Notes under the pieces: model-generated
Told to the model about the DNA's origin: nothing
Databases searched by the model: none
Seen by the model: the letters and a program-made list of their open reading frames with translations, nothing else
Source: Aphelocoma coerulescens
Taxonomy: Eukaryota > Chordata > Aves > Passeriformes > Corvidae
NCBI RefSeq assembly: GCF_041296385.1
Contig: NC_091014.1
Location: 17,149,578-17,213,577, forward strand
Length of the DNA: 64,000 bases
Direction of reading: 5' to 3'
Made by a program: the position numbers and the translations under genes
Shown here: positions 61,601-64,000 of the stretch, in pieces
How positions within the stretch are numbered: position 1 is the first letter of the stretch
Layout: every line of letters starts with the position of its first letter

Positions 61601-63256
61601 GATTTTTCTAGTTATAAAAGTTTGCCATATGTAGCCAGACAAAAAACCCCCAGAAATTTTTTCCATATTAAAAAAGAAATGGGGTGGCTGCTCTAACTAT
61701 CACTCCAAAACAAATTCACTTAGTTGTGATTGGTGTTAAAGTTTCTAAAAACACTACCATGAGTTACTTAAAATGTTTGAATTTAATTATTGTGGATAAT
61801 AAAAATTAATCTGGAATTTCTAAATGTAGGAAAAGTTATTCTTTTCCTACATTAAAATTTCAAAGCAGTTTTCAGTAGGCTTTTAGTATATCTAGGAATC
61901 ATTTATCAAAATATATATGTCTGTGTATATTAAGCAGATCTACTTTATATTAATAGGATTTTAATCACAGGAGTCTAGATCAATATTCTGCATATGGCAA
62001 AAGTGGAGTGCTCTGTTGTCTTTGGTCTTTCCTTGCAGAACACCACTTTATAAAGGCTCAAGAGAGAGTTAAATTGAAAGAGCTAATAATTTCACACATG
62101 GAAACTGTTAATACTTGCCTATAGTGTTTCATTCCAGAAAACATTGTTATACTGAATTATTACAGGAATTGCTTAATACTATTTGCCTACTTTTGCTATT
62201 ATCCAGTTAATATATTATTTTCATTATTCAGGAGCTCTATAATTAATGAAGTGCTATTACACAAATCATGTGTTTAATGAACAATGTCAGAATTCAGTGG
62301 ATAGATTCTTAATGATTTACATGGTGTGCTCAACATTGTTTAATATCAAAACTATAGGAGATGAAAATGACCAGTAAACATAATTTTTGGGGCATTCTGG
62401 TTTTGAGCCTTTTTGAACAGAAATTGAGGTTGCACTTAAAAGAGCTTTCACAGCAATACAGAGCTCTAGTTTTTACCTGAGAAGTCTCTAAATCCTCTTG
62501 CATTTTGAGTGATTTAAAGACTTTTGACTGTAAAGATTCAATCAATAGTTCTCTCAAGAGCTTAAGATTCTGACACTTAGATAGGCTCATCCTGAAGCCA
62601 GAGATAAGACAATCAGCCAATTTGGAGTTAACAGCTCCTGACTGGCTTAAAAAAGGACAGTGAATTCTTTCCTTTATGCCCAGATGCCTGGCAGGTCTGT
62701 TCACAGGCAGAGAAAGAATTGGACCACAGTGCTCCTAAGGCAGAAATGCATAACTGTCACCTTTTCAAAGAGGAAATGAAGGTGATATGTGCTATCCTAA
62801 AGGGATGTCAAGTCAGGCTTGGACTGGGGTGCCAGTCCTTTCTCATCTAATATGGGAAAGCATTCACACTTCGTGTGTGTGCTATATGAAGTCAGAGCAG
62901 ACTCATAGTTTCCAATAGTTTACAAAGCATGCTCATTGCAATTTCAAACACCAACCACAAACACTGCCCTTTACTAAAGCTCCTGCAAACACTTTTTTTA
63001 CCCTATTCCTGTTCACTAGTCACATTTTCTGTAGGACTAATTTATAAATATTTTTTTCTTAATAATTATTTTTGTAGTACAATTTTCAGCACTGTCCAAT
63101 AAATTCTTCTCAATTTGATTTGTGTTTTTCTGAATTTCTTTCTCTTTACAGTTTTCCTTTCCCTTTCTCTTCTCAGTTTCCCTTTCTCTTCCCCCACCTC
63201 CTTTCCTATATTACTGTTACCCATATGGGTGCTTCTCACTTTCTTTGGTGCTTTAT
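58666..63256. other. Unique DNA, no gene recognised
   Basis: No repeat family was identified. One segment (59060-59500) is listed separately because its texture resembles conserved non-coding DNA. A minus-strand frame of 124 codons at 62330-62704 has no recognisable domain. Confidence 0.5.
59060..59500. promoter_or_regulatory. Candidate conserved non-coding element
   Basis: This stretch mixes many homeodomain-like cores (TAATGAGCAGCTAATCAA, AATAATTAATTTCC) with isolated CpGs (GGTACGAGACGACACACAGA, AGCGAAAG) in a region otherwise poor in CpG. It has no simple repeats. Such texture is typical of enhancers kept across vertebrates. The claim rests on appearance only; no alignment was possible. 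Confidence 0.2.
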
Positions 63257-63650
63257 CGTAGAATCATTATAGTTGGAAGAACCTCCATGATAATTGAGCC
63301 CAACCTTTGAGAGTACCACCACCCTGTTAACTAATCCACAGCACTAAGTGCCATGTCCAGTCTTTTCTTGAACACTTCCAGGGATGATGACTCCTCCACC
63401 TCCTGGGTCAGCCTCTTCCAATGTTTCCATCCTTTCAGTGAAGAAATTCTTCCTGATGTCCAACCTGAACCTCTGCTGGCATGACTTGAGGCCATTTCCT
63501 CTTGTCCTGTTGCCAGGTACCTGAGAGAAGAGACTGACCCCCACCTCCTTTCAGAGAGTTACAAAGAGCAATAAGGTAACCCTTGAGCCTCCTTTTCTCC
63601 AGGATGAAAAACCCCAGCCCCCTCAGCCACTCCTCATAGGGCTTCACACT
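63257..63650 (-). mobile_element. CR1 LINE, 3'-end fragment (another subfamily)
   Basis: It begins GTAGAATCATTATAGTTGG and continues with GAGTACCACCACCCTGTTAA, CACAGCACTAAGTGCCATGT, TTGAGGCCATTTCCTCTTGT and CCTTTTCTCCAGGATGAAAA, the reverse complement of a CR1 3' region with the CTAAACCATGTCCC-type head. The frames on the minus strand here are untranslated-region sequence. Confidence 0.93.
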
Positions 63651-63655
63651 TTATG

Positions 63656-63680
63656 GAATCTAATCTAATCTAATCTAATC
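63656..63680. repeat. (TAATC)n pentanucleotide repeat
   Basis: Five units adjoin the truncated end of the CR1 copy. It is too short and of the wrong sequence for telomeric repeats. Confidence 0.9.
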
Positions 63681-64000
63681 TTTTTTGCTCCCTAAGTATT
63701 TTTTTTGCTAGTACTACCTACTGTCACCTCTCTTTCATCTCCTTGGTTGGGATCAGAGAATGAATTCTTTGAATACATCAGCTGACACTCTCAGATAGTA
63801 AAAATATGTGGATGCTGCTCTCCAAAGAGAGTTAGCTGACAGCTTTGTGTATGCAATGCCTAAAATACTTTTTGAAAGTATTTTCTGGATTGTTGCTAAA
63901 AAAATAGCTAAAAGGAAGATATATATAAATGTAAATTTCCTGGATATGTCTTTTAAAGTAAAATGTGTCCTTTCTGGGTTAAATATGGTGTAGGAGAACT
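63681..64000. other. Unique DNA to the window end
   Basis: AT-rich. The open frame at 63808-63993 shows no domain. Confidence 0.5.

Noticed and set aside
63344..63647. Two overlapping minus-strand frames near the window end
   Set aside because: Both lie inside a CR1 3' region.
63656..63680. Telomere-like repeat
   Set aside because: The unit is TAATC, not the vertebrate TTAGGG, and there are only five copies.

Overview
The window reads as nuclear DNA of a bird. It is AT-rich and carries many degraded CR1 LINEs with the typical avian 3' end (8-bp ATTCTATG-type repeats, seen in reverse as ATCATAGAAT). It also has compact LTR retroviral elements and short microsatellites. I find no host protein-coding exon, rRNA, tRNA or CRISPR that I can support. 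Most of the 64 kb looks like a gene desert or a large intron. Several CR1 subfamilies, two LTR groups and the mosaic LTR structure fit a neoavian, perhaps passerine or related, genome; that last step is inference.

Layout: 1-11.9 kb is unique AT-rich DNA with one pentanucleotide array (6708-6861). From 11.9 to 27.7 kb there are scattered CR1 copies: 3'-end fragments on the minus strand, one internal ORF2 fragment and one 3' tail on the plus strand. From 31.2 to 34.6 kb there is a cluster of LTR elements in several orientations. From 38.7 to 40.0 kb lies a longer CR1 with reverse transcriptase remnants, followed by a GC-rich segment of unknown type at 40.5-41.3 kb. At 44.7-47.1 kb there is a CR1 fragment and then a heavily mutated RTE-like LINE with recognisable reverse transcriptase motifs. 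From 47.4 to 64 kb the DNA is mostly unique, with CR1 copies at 58.1-58.7 and 63.3-63.65 kb.

The outstanding object is a short provirus-like element on the minus strand at 31656-33965. Two similar LTRs flank only about 1.7 kb of internal DNA. In place of a normal gag-pol-env set it holds a short frame resembling a retroviral matrix N-terminus, a CpG-dense stretch, and a long open frame with a clear Y-box-type cold-shock domain (YBX family) whose base-stacking residues are kept. This looks like a host RNA/DNA-binding domain captured by a retrovirus. The domain is followed by an unusual Pro/Phe/Asn-rich tail.

The right-hand LTR of this element has been rebuilt by an inversion involving a nearby solo LTR of opposite orientation (34262-34560). 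The 5-6 bp target duplications left behind let the event be reconstructed. The open frame has no upstream AUG unless one in-frame TGA is passed, so it may be a fossil or may be expressed in a non-standard way.
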